A program made the translations under genes and the position numbers. This document shows, in pieces, positions 1-7,265 of a stretch of DNA of 60,810 nt. The notes below the pieces were generated by a model. It did no database searches and was not told the origin of the DNA. It saw only the letters and a program-made list of their open reading frames with translations. Within the stretch, counting starts at the first letter, position 1. Every line of letters begins with the position of its first letter. Source of the DNA: Sphingobium sp. (GTDB taxonomy: Bacteria; Pseudomonadota; Alphaproteobacteria; Sphingomonadales; Sphingomonadaceae); the NCBI GenBank assembly GCA_013911745.1, contig JACESO010000002.1, positions 1 through 60,810 of the forward strand, written 5' to 3'.

Positions 1-19
1 CCCCGATGAATGGAAGGTT

Positions 20-43
20 GGCGGACGGTCGCTATCGTCCGCC
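20..43. other. GC-rich hairpin upstream of ptsN
   Basis: Perfect 8-bp inverted repeat, GGCGGACG and CGTCCGCC, around an 8-base loop. It lacks a T-run, so it is not a classical intrinsic terminator. It probably marks the end of a gene lying before the window. Bases 1-153 hold no convincing gene. Confidence 0.4.
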
Positions 44-57
44 CCCTCCCCCGCCAG

Positions 58-86
58 TTGACCTTGCCCCGCAGGCGGCTTATGGG
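58..86 (+). promoter_or_regulatory. Candidate sigma-70 promoter for ptsN operon
   Basis: TTGACC at 58-63 and TATGGG at 81-86 with a 17-base spacer, about 68 bases before the ptsN ATG. Inferred from consensus only. Confidence 0.45.
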
Positions 87-153
87 GCCGGGCTTTCATA
101 GTCCGAGGAGCGCGCGGAAATTCAAGGCGCGGCTCGGCCGGTTCGGATTGACC

Positions 154-621
154 ATGGTTCATTTCAACGACATCGTTTCCCCCGAAGCGTTGGCTACGGG
201 CCTCGCCGCCAATGGCAAGAAGGCCCTGTTCCAGAAGATCGCGGCGCTGGCCAATTGCGCCTATGGCCTGGATGCCGACGAGGTGGGTGACGCCCTGTTC
301 GAGCGCGAGCGGCTGGGATCGACCGGATTCGGCGGCGGAGTCGCCATTCCCCATGCCAAGATTCCGGGGCTGGAGCGGATGTGCGGCGTTGTCGTGCTGC
401 TGGACCCTGCAGTGCCGTTCGACGCGGTGGACGACGCGCCGGTGGACGTCGTATTCGCGCTGCTGTCGCCGCAGGATAGCGGCGCCGAGCATCTGAAGAC
501 GCTGGCGCGCGTATCCCGCTATCTGCGCGATGAGACTGTCGTCGCGCAGTTACGCGGCGCGAAGTCGACCGGCGCGCTCCATGCGCTGCTGTCTGGCGCG
601 GGCGCGCGTGACGCTGCCTGA
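154..621 (+). CDS. ptsN: PTS IIA-like nitrogen regulatory protein PtsN (EIIA-Ntr)
   Basis: A 155-residue EIIA-Ntr protein, the terminal phosphoacceptor of the PTS-Ntr chain (EI-Ntr, NPr, EIIA-Ntr), a cytoplasmic regulator of nitrogen, potassium and stress responses. The phospho-acceptor motif GVAIPHAK is present with His67, and the length is normal for a single EIIA domain. The open frame extends upstream to base 10, but family alignment starts at MVHFNDIV, so the ATG at 154 is used. The stop overlaps the start of the next gene by 14 bases, which suggests translational coupling. Confidence 0.92.
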   Translation: MVHFNDIVSPEALATGLAANGKKALFQKIAALANCAYGLDADEVGDALFERERLGSTGFGGGVAIPHAKIPGLERMCGVVVLLDPAVPFDAVDDAPVDVVFALLSPQDSGAEHLKTLARVSRYLRDETVVAQLRGAKSTGALHALLSGAGARDAA

Positions 622-1069
622 CGGGCCGAGCGGCGAGGCGGCGCATTTCCGGGCGCTCGAATCGCTCTATCGATCCGCACCGATCAATCGTCTGTTCCGT
701 TCCGAACTTATTATTCCGGGCGCCGGGCGGTCGATCATCGATTTCGACGTGGACGAAAGCCAGTTCCATGCCGCAGGTGCTGTGCATGGCACCGTCTATT
801 TCAAGATGCTGGACGATGCGGCCTTCTACGCCGCCAACAGCCTGGTCAGCGACCGTTTCCTGCTGACGACCGCCTTCAACCTGCTCTTCACCCGGCCGAT
901 CGGGCCGGGGCGAATCCGTGCCGAGGGGCGATGGATCAGCGGCAAGCGCCGCGTCTATGTCGCCGAAGCGAGCCTGATCGATTCGGACGGGGAAGAAGTG
1001 GGACGCGGCACGGGCACCTTCATGCGATCGCAATTCCCCCTCTCCTCCCTGCCCGGCTATGCCGGCTGA
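608..1069 (+). CDS. PaaI/hotdog-fold thioesterase family protein
   Basis: A 153-residue protein resembling the PaaI-type acyl-CoA thioesterases. The central segment HAAGAVHGTVYFKMLDDAAF matches the hotdog pattern in which HG and a following Asp or Glu line the active site. The GTG at 608 overlaps the end of ptsN; an ATG 78 bases earlier would read through ptsN in another frame and give an arginine-rich tail that looks spurious. The physiological acyl-CoA is unknown. Its last 11 bases overlap the DUF1491 gene, so ptsN, this gene and DUF1491 form one unit. Confidence 0.85.
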   Translation: MTLPDGPSGEAAHFRALESLYRSAPINRLFRSELIIPGAGRSIIDFDVDESQFHAAGAVHGTVYFKMLDDAAFYAANSLVSDRFLLTTAFNLLFTRPIGPGRIRAEGRWISGKRRVYVAEASLIDSDGEEVGRGTGTFMRSQFPLSSLPGYAG

Positions 1070-1400
1070 TCCGCGGCTCACCAGCGAGATGCTGGTGGGG
1101 GCACTGCGCCGCCGCGTGACCGACAGCGGCGGCTTTGCCACGGTGGTGGCGAAGGGGGATGCCATCAGCGGCGTCATCCTGGTCCAGGCGCTTGAAAAAG
1201 GGGCGTTTCAGGGTTTGTTCGAGCGCGTGTCGAACCTTGACGGCGGTGGCGCGTTGATGCGTTGTGGCCCCTCGGCGGAGGAGGGGCCGGAGGCGCTGGA
1301 TCAATATCTGGCGCGTCGCCGCAGGTCGGACCCCGACCTGTGGATAATAGAACTCGACATCCCGGATGCGGAACGGTTCGCCGCTGGAACGATCTGCTGA
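1059..1400 (+). CDS. DUF1491 family protein
   Basis: A 113-residue cytoplasmic protein matching the small DUF1491 family found in alphaproteobacteria. It has no catalytic motif that I recognise. Visible features are a basic N-terminal helix, a beta-rich middle (VVAKGDAISGVILVQ) and a conserved DPDLWIIELD segment near the C-terminus. It overlaps the upstream thioesterase by 11 bases and is the last gene of the ptsN unit. Function is unknown. Confidence 0.8.
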   Translation: MPADPRLTSEMLVGALRRRVTDSGGFATVVAKGDAISGVILVQALEKGAFQGLFERVSNLDGGGALMRCGPSAEEGPEALDQYLARRRRSDPDLWIIELDIPDAERFAAGTIC

Positions 1401-1578
1401 TCGTTGACTCATCGTCATGGTCCGTGCACAGGGCCGCCCACGCCAACGCGCAGGTTGCCGCTTTCGCCCATGGGGGGCGGGCGCGGTAAACACGCAGACG
1501 GGGGGCGGCCGGTCGTCGAGAGAAGATTTGGGTTAAAAGACGACGCCCCGGCCAAGAACCGCCTTATTTTGAGCCCAG

Positions 1579-2229
1579 ATGAGTTTCCGCCTGAAAGCTG
1601 CGATCGCCGCAGCCTTTGCCTTGTCCGTATCCGCAGCGGTCATGGCGTCCGACATGTCGATTGCGAGCGAGACGCTGGCATCGGCCACCACGCTTCCCAT
1701 CGAAGCCGCGACGGGGCAGAAGCCCGTCATTTTCGCCGCGCCGCGCGAAGTCGCGCAGCCGCTGGCCTCCGCCCCCAAGGGCGATGCCGTTCTTTCTTCC
1801 GACTCCAATGTTCCGGCACGCAGCCTCGCTGCTCTGGTCGACGCCCAAGGCGCGCCCGAGGAGCTTGACGGCGACATGAAGTGCCTGGCGGGAGCGGTCT
1901 ATTTCGAAGCGAAGGGCGAGAGCCTGGAAGGCCAGCTGGCCGTCGCGCGCGTCATCATCAACCGCGCCAAGTCGGGCCGCTTCGCCAGCAGCCTGTGCGG
2001 CGTGGTCTACCAGCCGAGCCAGTTCAGCTTCGTGCGCGGCGGTGGCATGCCCCCGATTCGCACCGAGAGCCGCAGCTGGCGTGAAGCCGTTGCGATCGCG
2101 CAGATCGCGGCGCAGGACGAGTGGGACAGCCTGGCGGAAGGCGCGCTCTATTTCCATGCTCGCCGCGTTTCGCCGGCATGGGGCAAGACCAAGCTGGCGT
2201 CGATCGACAACCATATCTTCTATCGCTGA
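1579..2229 (+). CDS. Cell wall hydrolase, SleB-type (Hydrolase_2)
   Basis: A 216-residue exported protein. Residues 1-23 form a signal peptide, followed by a low-complexity linker to about residue 95 and a C-terminal Hydrolase_2 domain related to spore cortex-lytic SleB. The domain starts at CLAGAVYFEAKGE, where Glu in the YFEA(K/R)GE motif is the expected catalytic residue, and includes VIINRAKSGRF and a final DNHIFYR. The likely role is peptidoglycan turnover in the periplasm. It is monocistronic and followed directly by a strong terminator. Confidence 0.9.
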   Translation: MSFRLKAAIAAAFALSVSAAVMASDMSIASETLASATTLPIEAATGQKPVIFAAPREVAQPLASAPKGDAVLSSDSNVPARSLAALVDAQGAPEELDGDMKCLAGAVYFEAKGESLEGQLAVARVIINRAKSGRFASSLCGVVYQPSQFSFVRGGGMPPIRTESRSWREAVAIAQIAAQDEWDSLAEGALYFHARRVSPAWGKTKLASIDNHIFYR

Positions 2230-2257
2230 ACCTGCCGTCAGGCAGCAGCGTCTGAAC

Positions 2258-2287
2258 AAGGCCGTTTCGGGATGCCGAAACGGCCTT
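2258..2287 (+). terminator. Intrinsic terminator after cell wall hydrolase
   Basis: Perfect 13-bp stem, AAGGCCGTTTCGG with its complement, and a GATG loop, followed by a short T-rich tail. It lies between the hydrolase stop and the mmcB SOS box. Confidence 0.85.
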
Positions 2288-2294
2288 TTCATTT

Positions 2295-2309
2295 GTTCCC
2301 CGATTGTTC
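2295..2309 (+). promoter_or_regulatory. LexA (SOS) box upstream of mmcB
   Basis: GTTC at 2295-2298 and GTTC at 2306-2309 separated by exactly seven bases. This is the alphaproteobacterial LexA operator (GTTC-N7-GTTC) with no mismatch. It is centred about 20 bases before the mmcB ATG, where LexA would block transcription. Confidence 0.8.
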
Positions 2310-2321
2310 TAAGGTCGGGTC

Positions 2322-2816
2322 ATGGATGCCGCCACGACCGAGACATGTTCGCCCCTGACCGACGGCACCGCGCTGGCGGTGGCGCGGGGCACGTTGCGCC
2401 TGTTCTTCCGGCACGACATGAGCGGCATATTGGAAGTGCCGCTGCCCAATGGCCGGCGCGCGGACATCATGGCGATCGACGCCGCCGGACGGCTGACCAT
2501 CGTGGAAATCAAATGCAGCCGGGCCGACCTGGTCGGCGACATGAAATGGCCGGATTATTTCGACTATTGCGACCGGTTTTTCTGGGCGGTGCCCGCGGGG
2601 TTCGATCTGACCCTTTTTGAGAGCGAGGCGCTATGGCCGAACCGCACCGGCCTGATCGTCGCGGACCAGTATGACGCGGAGCTGGTGCGCCCCGCCCCGG
2701 TGGAACCGCTGGCGGCGGCGCGGCGCAAGGCGGAGACGCTGCGCTTCGCGCGCCGTGCGGCGCGGCGGCTGACGGCGCTCAGCGATCCCGATCATGCAGC
2801 GGAACTGGGCTGGTAG
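2322..2816 (+). CDS. mmcB: MmcB family DNA repair protein
   Basis: A 164-residue protein of the MmcB family, a PD-(D/E)XK-like putative endonuclease linked to damage tolerance in Caulobacter. The nuclease-like core is visible as RRADIMAIDAAGRLTIVEIKCS, giving the D...ExK pattern, followed by KWPDYFDYCDRFFWAV. The basic C-terminal region may bind DNA. The perfect LexA box just upstream implies SOS induction, which fits a repair role. The gene stands alone between a terminator and a convergent ankyrin gene. Confidence 0.88.
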   Translation: MDAATTETCSPLTDGTALAVARGTLRLFFRHDMSGILEVPLPNGRRADIMAIDAAGRLTIVEIKCSRADLVGDMKWPDYFDYCDRFFWAVPAGFDLTLFESEALWPNRTGLIVADQYDAELVRPAPVEPLAAARRKAETLRFARRAARRLTALSDPDHAAELGW

Positions 2817-2834
2817 CGCGCGGTCGGACGATCG

Positions 2835-3449
2835 TCAGAAAACCGGGCCCTGCACCGGGCCGGTGGGCTTGGCTCCGGCCTTGGCCGCGTCCAGCGCTTC
2901 GGCGAGGCCCGGCGTGCGGTTGTCGCGCTTGGCATAGTCCTTCGCGGACATGCCGGCGATGGTGTCGCGCTTGTCCGGATTGGCACCCTGCGCCACCAGC
3001 AGCCGGACGAGGCCGACGTCGCGCAGCTGAACGGCGCGGATGAGCGGGGTTTCGCCGCTGTCATTCACCTTGTCGACCTGCGCGCGGTTGGCGAGCAGCG
3101 TACGCACGCCCTCTTCGAACCGGCCCTGCACCGCGTCCATCAGCGGTGTGTTGCCATCATTGTCGGTAAGGTTGGGATTGGCGCCCTTCGCCAGCAGGAA
3201 GGCGAGCCAGGTCGCGTCGCGGCGCGCGACGACGATATGCAGGGCATTTTCCCCGCTGGTGACGTCGCGGCTGTTGATGACCGTCGAGCCGGGCTTCTGG
3301 ATCAGGTCGGTGACCTTTTGCCCGTCCTTGTCCTTCACCGCCTTAAGAAAATTATAATTGTCGGAAAACTGCGCGCGTGCCGGCGTGGCGGCCGCCATGG
3401 CCAGTGCCGCCAAACCGAGAAAGGCCGAAATCGTCTTCGTCGTCATCAT
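2835..3449 (-). CDS. Exported ankyrin-repeat protein
   Basis: A 204-residue protein with an N-terminal signal peptide (about residues 1-26, ending TPARAQ) and about four ankyrin repeats, seen from phrases such as NALHIVVARRD, NTPLMDAVQGR and ETPLIRAVQLR followed by VGLVRLLVAQGANPD. Ankyrin repeats mediate protein binding; the partner is unknown. It is convergent with mmcB (19-base gap) and divergent from the SCO gene. Confidence 0.85.
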   Translation of the reverse strand: MMTTKTISAFLGLAALAMAAATPARAQFSDNYNFLKAVKDKDGQKVTDLIQKPGSTVINSRDVTSGENALHIVVARRDATWLAFLLAKGANPNLTDNDGNTPLMDAVQGRFEEGVRTLLANRAQVDKVNDSGETPLIRAVQLRDVGLVRLLVAQGANPDKRDTIAGMSAKDYAKRDNRTPGLAEALDAAKAGAKPTGPVQGPVF

Positions 3450-3487
3450 GCGCCCCGTTGCGTTTGCAAATCCATCCCTAGCAGGGC

Positions 3488-4153
3488 ATGGCTGGCCGTG
3501 CCATGAACAAAGACGCCAAGGCTTCCGCCCTTCCCTTGCTCATCCTGCCGATGCTGGCCCTGCTGGCCGCTTGCAATATGGGCGTGGGCGGCAATGCATC
3601 AAGCGAGAGCGTGCAGGGCGACCTCGCCGGTGCGCGCATCGGCGCATCCTTCACCCTGACAAATCAGGACGGCAAGCCGACGCGCTGGGAGGATTTCAAG
3701 GGCCAGTACCGGATCGTCTATTTCGGTTACACCTATTGCCCCGATGTGTGCCCGGTGGATTTGCAGCGCATCATGCAGGGCTTTGCCCGGTTCGAGAAGG
3801 AGAAGCCGGCGCTCGCCGCCAAGGTGCAGCCGATGCTGATCAGCGTGGATCCCAAGCGCGACACGCCAGCGGTGCTCAAAACCTATGTCGCGGCCTTCCA
3901 CCCGCGCCTCATCGGCCTGACCGGCACGGATGCACAGATCGCGAAGGTCGCCAAGGACTTCGTCGTCATTTATAATCCCGAAAAAGCAGAGGGCGCGAGC
4001 GGCTATCTGGTGAGTCACAGCCGCACGCCCTATCTGTTCGATGGCGACGGCAAGCCGGTGGCGCTGGTGCCGGTGGACGATCCGTCGACCGCGGACGTGG
4101 ACGAAGGCGCGCCGGACAAAGTGCAGGCCTTCCTGGGTAAATGGATCAAGTGA
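3488..4153 (+). CDS. SCO family copper-binding lipoprotein (Sco1/SenC/PrrC)
   Basis: A 221-residue thioredoxin-fold copper chaperone, normally involved in assembling the CuA centre of cytochrome oxidase. The CPDVCP motif supplies Cys84 and Cys88, and His177 in the SHSRTPYLFD segment is the third copper ligand. A lipobox LLAAC places the lipidated cysteine at residue 29, so it is probably membrane-anchored in the periplasm. An alternative start is the ATG at 3503. The stop overlaps the next gene by 13 bases. Confidence 0.92.
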   Translation: MAGRAMNKDAKASALPLLILPMLALLAACNMGVGGNASSESVQGDLAGARIGASFTLTNQDGKPTRWEDFKGQYRIVYFGYTYCPDVCPVDLQRIMQGFARFEKEKPALAAKVQPMLISVDPKRDTPAVLKTYVAAFHPRLIGLTGTDAQIAKVAKDFVVIYNPEKAEGASGYLVSHSRTPYLFDGDGKPVALVPVDDPSTADVDEGAPDKVQAFLGKWIK

Positions 4154-4578
4154 CGCCTTTCTGGGAAAAACCCCTGGACCAACTGGACCGCGCGGAATGG
4201 GAAGCGCTGTGCGACGGATGCGGCAAATGCTGCCTGCACAAGGCCGAGGATGAGGATACGGGCCGCATCTATCCGACCAACGTCGCCTGCCGCCTGCTCG
4301 ACCGGCAGAGCGGCCAGTGCAGCAATTACAAGGCTCGCCGCAACTTCGTGCCCGATTGCGTCAGGCTGACTCCGACCAAGGTGCAGCAGATCGGCTGGCT
4401 GCCGCGCACCTGCGCCTATCGCTTGCGGGGTGAGGGCTTGCCGCTGCCGCAATGGCATTATCTGATCAGCGGCGACCGGGAAGCGGTGCATCGCGCGGGC
4501 GAGTCCGTGCGCGGCTGGACGGTGGCGGAGGCGGATGCCGGCGACTGGGAGAATCATCTTGTCGACCGCGAGCTTTGA
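4141..4578 (+). CDS. YcgN-type cysteine cluster protein (UPF0260)
   Basis: A 145-residue protein of the YcgN/UPF0260 family. It carries the characteristic cysteine cluster CDGCGKCCLHKAED, then CRLLDRQSGQC, a DCVRL segment and a later Cys in RTCAYRL. The spacing suggests binding of an iron-sulfur centre or zinc; no biochemical role is established as far as I know. Its start lies inside the SCO gene and its end overlaps the metallopeptidase gene, so the group is probably co-translated. Confidence 0.9.
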   Translation: MDQVTPFWEKPLDQLDRAEWEALCDGCGKCCLHKAEDEDTGRIYPTNVACRLLDRQSGQCSNYKARRNFVPDCVRLTPTKVQQIGWLPRTCAYRLRGEGLPLPQWHYLISGDREAVHRAGESVRGWTVAEADAGDWENHLVDREL

Positions 4579-5275
4579 CGCCGGGGCGACCATCCTGATC
4601 GACGGCGTGGCGATGCCGGTGCGGGTGCGACGATCGGCCCGCGCCCGCGCCTATCGGCTGACGCTGGACGGGGCGCGGGGTGAATTGCGCCTGTCGATGC
4701 CTGTGCGCGCGAACCTGAAAAAGGCATTGGGCTGGGCGCAGGATCATGAAGGCTGGGTGCGCGCGCAGATGGCGAAGCAGCCGGCCGCGACCCGCCTGAC
4801 GGATGGCGCGGTCTTCCCGCTGGAGGGGCGCGAGGTGCGCATCTGCTGGATGGAGGGGGCGATGCGCACGATCCGGCTGGAGGGCGACCGACTGATGCTG
4901 GGCGGCGCGGCGGAGTCGGTGGGAGCGCGGGTGATGCGCTGGCTGCGCAGCCGGGCGAAGGCGGTGTTGGAAGCGGAAAGCCGGGAACTGGCGCGGGCGC
5001 ATGGGCTGACCCTCCTCTCGGTTGGCGTGGGCGATCCGCGCAGCCGCTGGGGCAGTTGCACATCGGCCGGGGCGATCCGGTATAGCTGGCGGCTGATCCT
5101 CGCCCCGCCCGACGTGCGGCGGGCGACGGTTGCGCACGAACTGGCGCATCTGCTGCACATGGATCACAGCCCGGCCTTCCATGCCGCCCATGCGCGCATC
5201 CTGGGCAGCGATCCCCGCCCTGCCCGCGCCTGGTTGCGTGCCCATGGCGGGGGTCTGCACCGCTACAGCGAGTGA
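4559..5275 (+). CDS. YgjP-like (DUF45) M48-type zinc metallopeptidase
   Basis: About 238 residues. The zincin motif HELAHLLHMDH lies near nt 5136-5168 and a further segment SRWGSC is typical of the YgjP/DUF45 family, which is cytoplasmic and poorly characterised. I chose the TTG at 4559 because a GGGAGA ribosome-binding site lies at the right distance before it; an ATG at 4535 is also open. It overlaps the upstream cysteine-cluster gene by about 20 bases. Confidence 0.88.
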   Translation: MSTASFDAGATILIDGVAMPVRVRRSARARAYRLTLDGARGELRLSMPVRANLKKALGWAQDHEGWVRAQMAKQPAATRLTDGAVFPLEGREVRICWMEGAMRTIRLEGDRLMLGGAAESVGARVMRWLRSRAKAVLEAESRELARAHGLTLLSVGVGDPRSRWGSCTSAGAIRYSWRLILAPPDVRRATVAHELAHLLHMDHSPAFHAAHARILGSDPRPARAWLRAHGGGLHRYSE

Positions 5276-5282
5276 GAGACAG

Positions 5283-5543
5283 GTGGCGCGGCGCAAGCGT
5301 TACCTGACCGCGATCATGCCTGACGGCTATGTGAAGCGGATCGGCCCGACGGCGGACCCGCTGACCCATTATTGGCGCATCGTCGCTTTGCTGGAAAACG
5401 GAAAGAGCGAAGTCTTCTGGGGCCATACGCGCTCGCTGGCCGAAGCGCGCAAGCTGCGCGGCGCGGCGGCGGACGGCGCGCGGATGCGTGGCTGGAAAAA
5501 CTATGCCTTCGAGATAGCCGAACTGGTCGAGAGCGACGATTAG
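5283..5543 (+). CDS. Conserved small protein of unknown function
   Basis: An 86-residue basic protein, start GTG at 5283 with GAGAG just upstream, eight bases after the metallopeptidase stop. It begins ARRKRYLTAIMPDGYVKRIG and ends in an acidic tail, and has no signal peptide or membrane segment. I do not recognise the family. The longer ATG reading from 5130 is rejected because it would overlap most of the peptidase C-terminus. It is convergent with trhO, overlapping it by 4 bases. Confidence 0.6.
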   Translation: MARRKRYLTAIMPDGYVKRIGPTADPLTHYWRIVALLENGKSEVFWGHTRSLAEARKLRGAAADGARMRGWKNYAFEIAELVESDD

Positions 5544-6361
5544 GCCCGGTGCGGCCAGACCCCGTCGCCCGGACAGTCATGCACGGTATTGCGCGGATGG
5601 GGTAGGCCGCAGGCGCGGCAGGTGACGTGGTCGCCGGGCTTGAGGCCATGTCCCACCGTCACCCGTTCGTCGAAGACATAGCATTGGCCCTGCCAGCGGC
5701 TTTCCGCTTCGGGCACCTCCTCCAGGTAGCGCAGGATGCCGCCCTTGAGATGATAGACATCTTCGAAGCCCCGCGCCTTCACCAGCGCGGTGGATTTTTC
5801 GCAGCGTATGCCCCCGGTGCAGAACATGGCGATTTTCGGCGTCCGCCCTTCTTCGCGCAAGCCTGCTGCGAAGGCGTCGAACCAGGCTGGGAAATCGCGG
5901 AAGGATCGGGTTTCCGGGTCGATCGCGCCATTGAACGTGCCACAGGCGACCTCATAGGCGTTGCGCGTGTCGATGACGACGGTGTCGGGATCGGCAAGAA
6001 GGGCGTTCCAGTCCTGGGGGTCGAGGTGGACGCCGGCCTGCGTCGCGGGATCGAGATCGCCAGCGCCCAGCGTCACGATCTCCGCCTTCACCTTCACCTT
6101 CATGCGGGCGAAGGGGGCGTCTTCACTAAAGCTATATTTGACGTCGAGGTCGGCGCAGCCAGGCAGCGCGCGAATATGGCCGATGAGCGTCGTGACGGCG
6201 TCGGCACTGCCGGCGACGGTGCCGTTGATCCCCTCGCCCGCCAGGATCAGCGTGCCGCATGTTTCCAGGTCGGCACACAGGGTTCGCAGATCGGCGGCGA
6301 TCACCTGCGGATCCGGGAAACGGGCGAACCGGTAGAGGGCGGCGATCGTGAATGCGGGCAT
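5540..6361 (-). CDS. trhO: tRNA uridine(34) hydroxylase TrhO (rhodanese-like YceA)
   Basis: A 273-residue protein that hydroxylates U34 in a set of tRNAs with molecular oxygen, the first step towards 5-(carboxy)methoxyuridine. The N-terminal UPF0176 domain begins AALYRFARFPD and includes LAGEGINGTVAGS. The rhodanese domain contains the catalytic Cys in MFCTGGIRCEKS. A C-terminal Cys-rich segment (CRACGLPHPRNTVHDC) could bind a metal. The start MPAFTIAALYRF at 6361 is preferred over longer upstream readings, which would run into pdeM. Confidence 0.92.
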   Translation of the reverse strand: MPAFTIAALYRFARFPDPQVIAADLRTLCADLETCGTLILAGEGINGTVAGSADAVTTLIGHIRALPGCADLDVKYSFSEDAPFARMKVKVKAEIVTLGAGDLDPATQAGVHLDPQDWNALLADPDTVVIDTRNAYEVACGTFNGAIDPETRSFRDFPAWFDAFAAGLREEGRTPKIAMFCTGGIRCEKSTALVKARGFEDVYHLKGGILRYLEEVPEAESRWQGQCYVFDERVTVGHGLKPGDHVTCRACGLPHPRNTVHDCPGDGVWPHRA

Positions 6362-6426
6362 GGCGACGCCTATAGGCGGTCGAGCGCCCTCTTGAAAGGC
6401 GGGGCGGAGAAGCGCATAGGCGGGGC

Positions 6427-7086
6427 ATGGTTCCCCTTTCGTTCGCTGGCCAGGACTTTCTCGCGCTGCCCGAAGCGGCGCTCTACTGGCCGGCCCAGCG
6501 CGCCTTGCTGGTTGCTGACCTGCATTTCGAGAAAGCGAGCTGGTATGCCCGGTTCGGCCAGTTCCTGCCCCCGCATGACAGCGTGGCGACGCTGGACCTG
6601 ATCGAGGCGCTGGTGGCGCGGACGGGCGCGACGCGGCTCTGGTCGCTGGGGGACAGCTTCCATGATGCCGAAGGCGCTGCGCGGCTTGAGGCAAGCGCGC
6701 GCGCGCGGCTTGCGGCACTGACCGGCCGGCTGGACTGGGTCTGGATCACTGGCAATCATGATGCGGGCGTCGCGGCCATGCCCGGCGGCAGGCGCGTGGC
6801 GGAGGCGGAGGTGGCCGGCATCTGGCTGCGTCATGAAGCGGAGGCGCAGGATAGCCGCCCCGAAATTTCCGGCCATTTCCATCCCAAGCTGCGCCTGTCG
6901 CTGCGCGGGCGGCATGTGTCACGCCGCTGCTTCGTCGGATCGGCAACCAAGCTGATCCTGCCGGCGCTGGGTGCGCTTACCGGAGGGTTAGATGCGGGGC
7001 ATGGGGAGATCCGCCGCGCGGTGGGACCGGGTGCGGCTGCGTTGGTGCCGGTCGCCGACCGGCTGCTCCGCTTTCCCTTATCGTAA
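6427..7086 (+). CDS. pdeM: Ligase-associated DNA damage response endonuclease PdeM
   Basis: A 219-residue calcineurin-like metallophosphoesterase. Metal ligands are in DLHFEKA, GDSFHD, GNHDAG and GHFHPK, which is the PdeM pattern. In many bacteria PdeM is encoded directly beside the Lhr-type ligase-associated DEXH helicase and an ATP-dependent ligase. Here the helicase gene lies about 33 kb away at 40285 and no ligase is seen nearby. It is divergent from trhO with a 65-base gap. Confidence 0.88.
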   Translation: MVPLSFAGQDFLALPEAALYWPAQRALLVADLHFEKASWYARFGQFLPPHDSVATLDLIEALVARTGATRLWSLGDSFHDAEGAARLEASARARLAALTGRLDWVWITGNHDAGVAAMPGGRRVAEAEVAGIWLRHEAEAQDSRPEISGHFHPKLRLSLRGRHVSRRCFVGSATKLILPALGALTGGLDAGHGEIRRAVGPGAAALVPVADRLLRFPLS

Positions 7087-7116
7087 ACTTCCCTTACGTA
7101 AACGGGAGGTGTGGTC

Positions 7117-7151
7117 GTTGCAAAGTTGCAACGGTGTCGTCGCATTATGCG
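7117..7151. promoter_or_regulatory. Operator-like palindromes upstream of TonB-dependent receptor
   Basis: GTTGCAA-AG-TTGCAAC at 7117-7132 is a perfect 7-bp inverted repeat. CGCAT-T-ATGCG at 7141-7151 is a second perfect palindrome. Both sit before the candidate promoter, the geometry expected of transcription-factor sites. The cognate regulator is not identifiable here. Confidence 0.5.
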
Positions 7152-7189
7152 CAGCACATGCGGAAAAAGCACGGAAATGCGTCAGTCTC

Positions 7190-7218
7190 TTGCGCTTCTG
7201 CTGTTGTATCAGCATACT
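7190..7218 (+). promoter_or_regulatory. Candidate promoter for TonB-dependent receptor
   Basis: TTGCGC at 7190-7195, a 17-base spacer and CATACT at 7213-7218. This is about 48 bases before the start codon, which is itself preceded by an AGGAGAGGA ribosome-binding site. Confidence 0.45.
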
Positions 7219-7265
7219 CCGTTAAGTCCCGACGTGGCAGAAAGTCGCGCGGGCCAGGAGAGGAC

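Noticed and set aside
1339-1347. TGTGGATAA, a perfect DnaA-box complement, in the DUF1491 gene
   Set aside because: Single isolated box, no AT-rich region or cluster; chance occurrence likely
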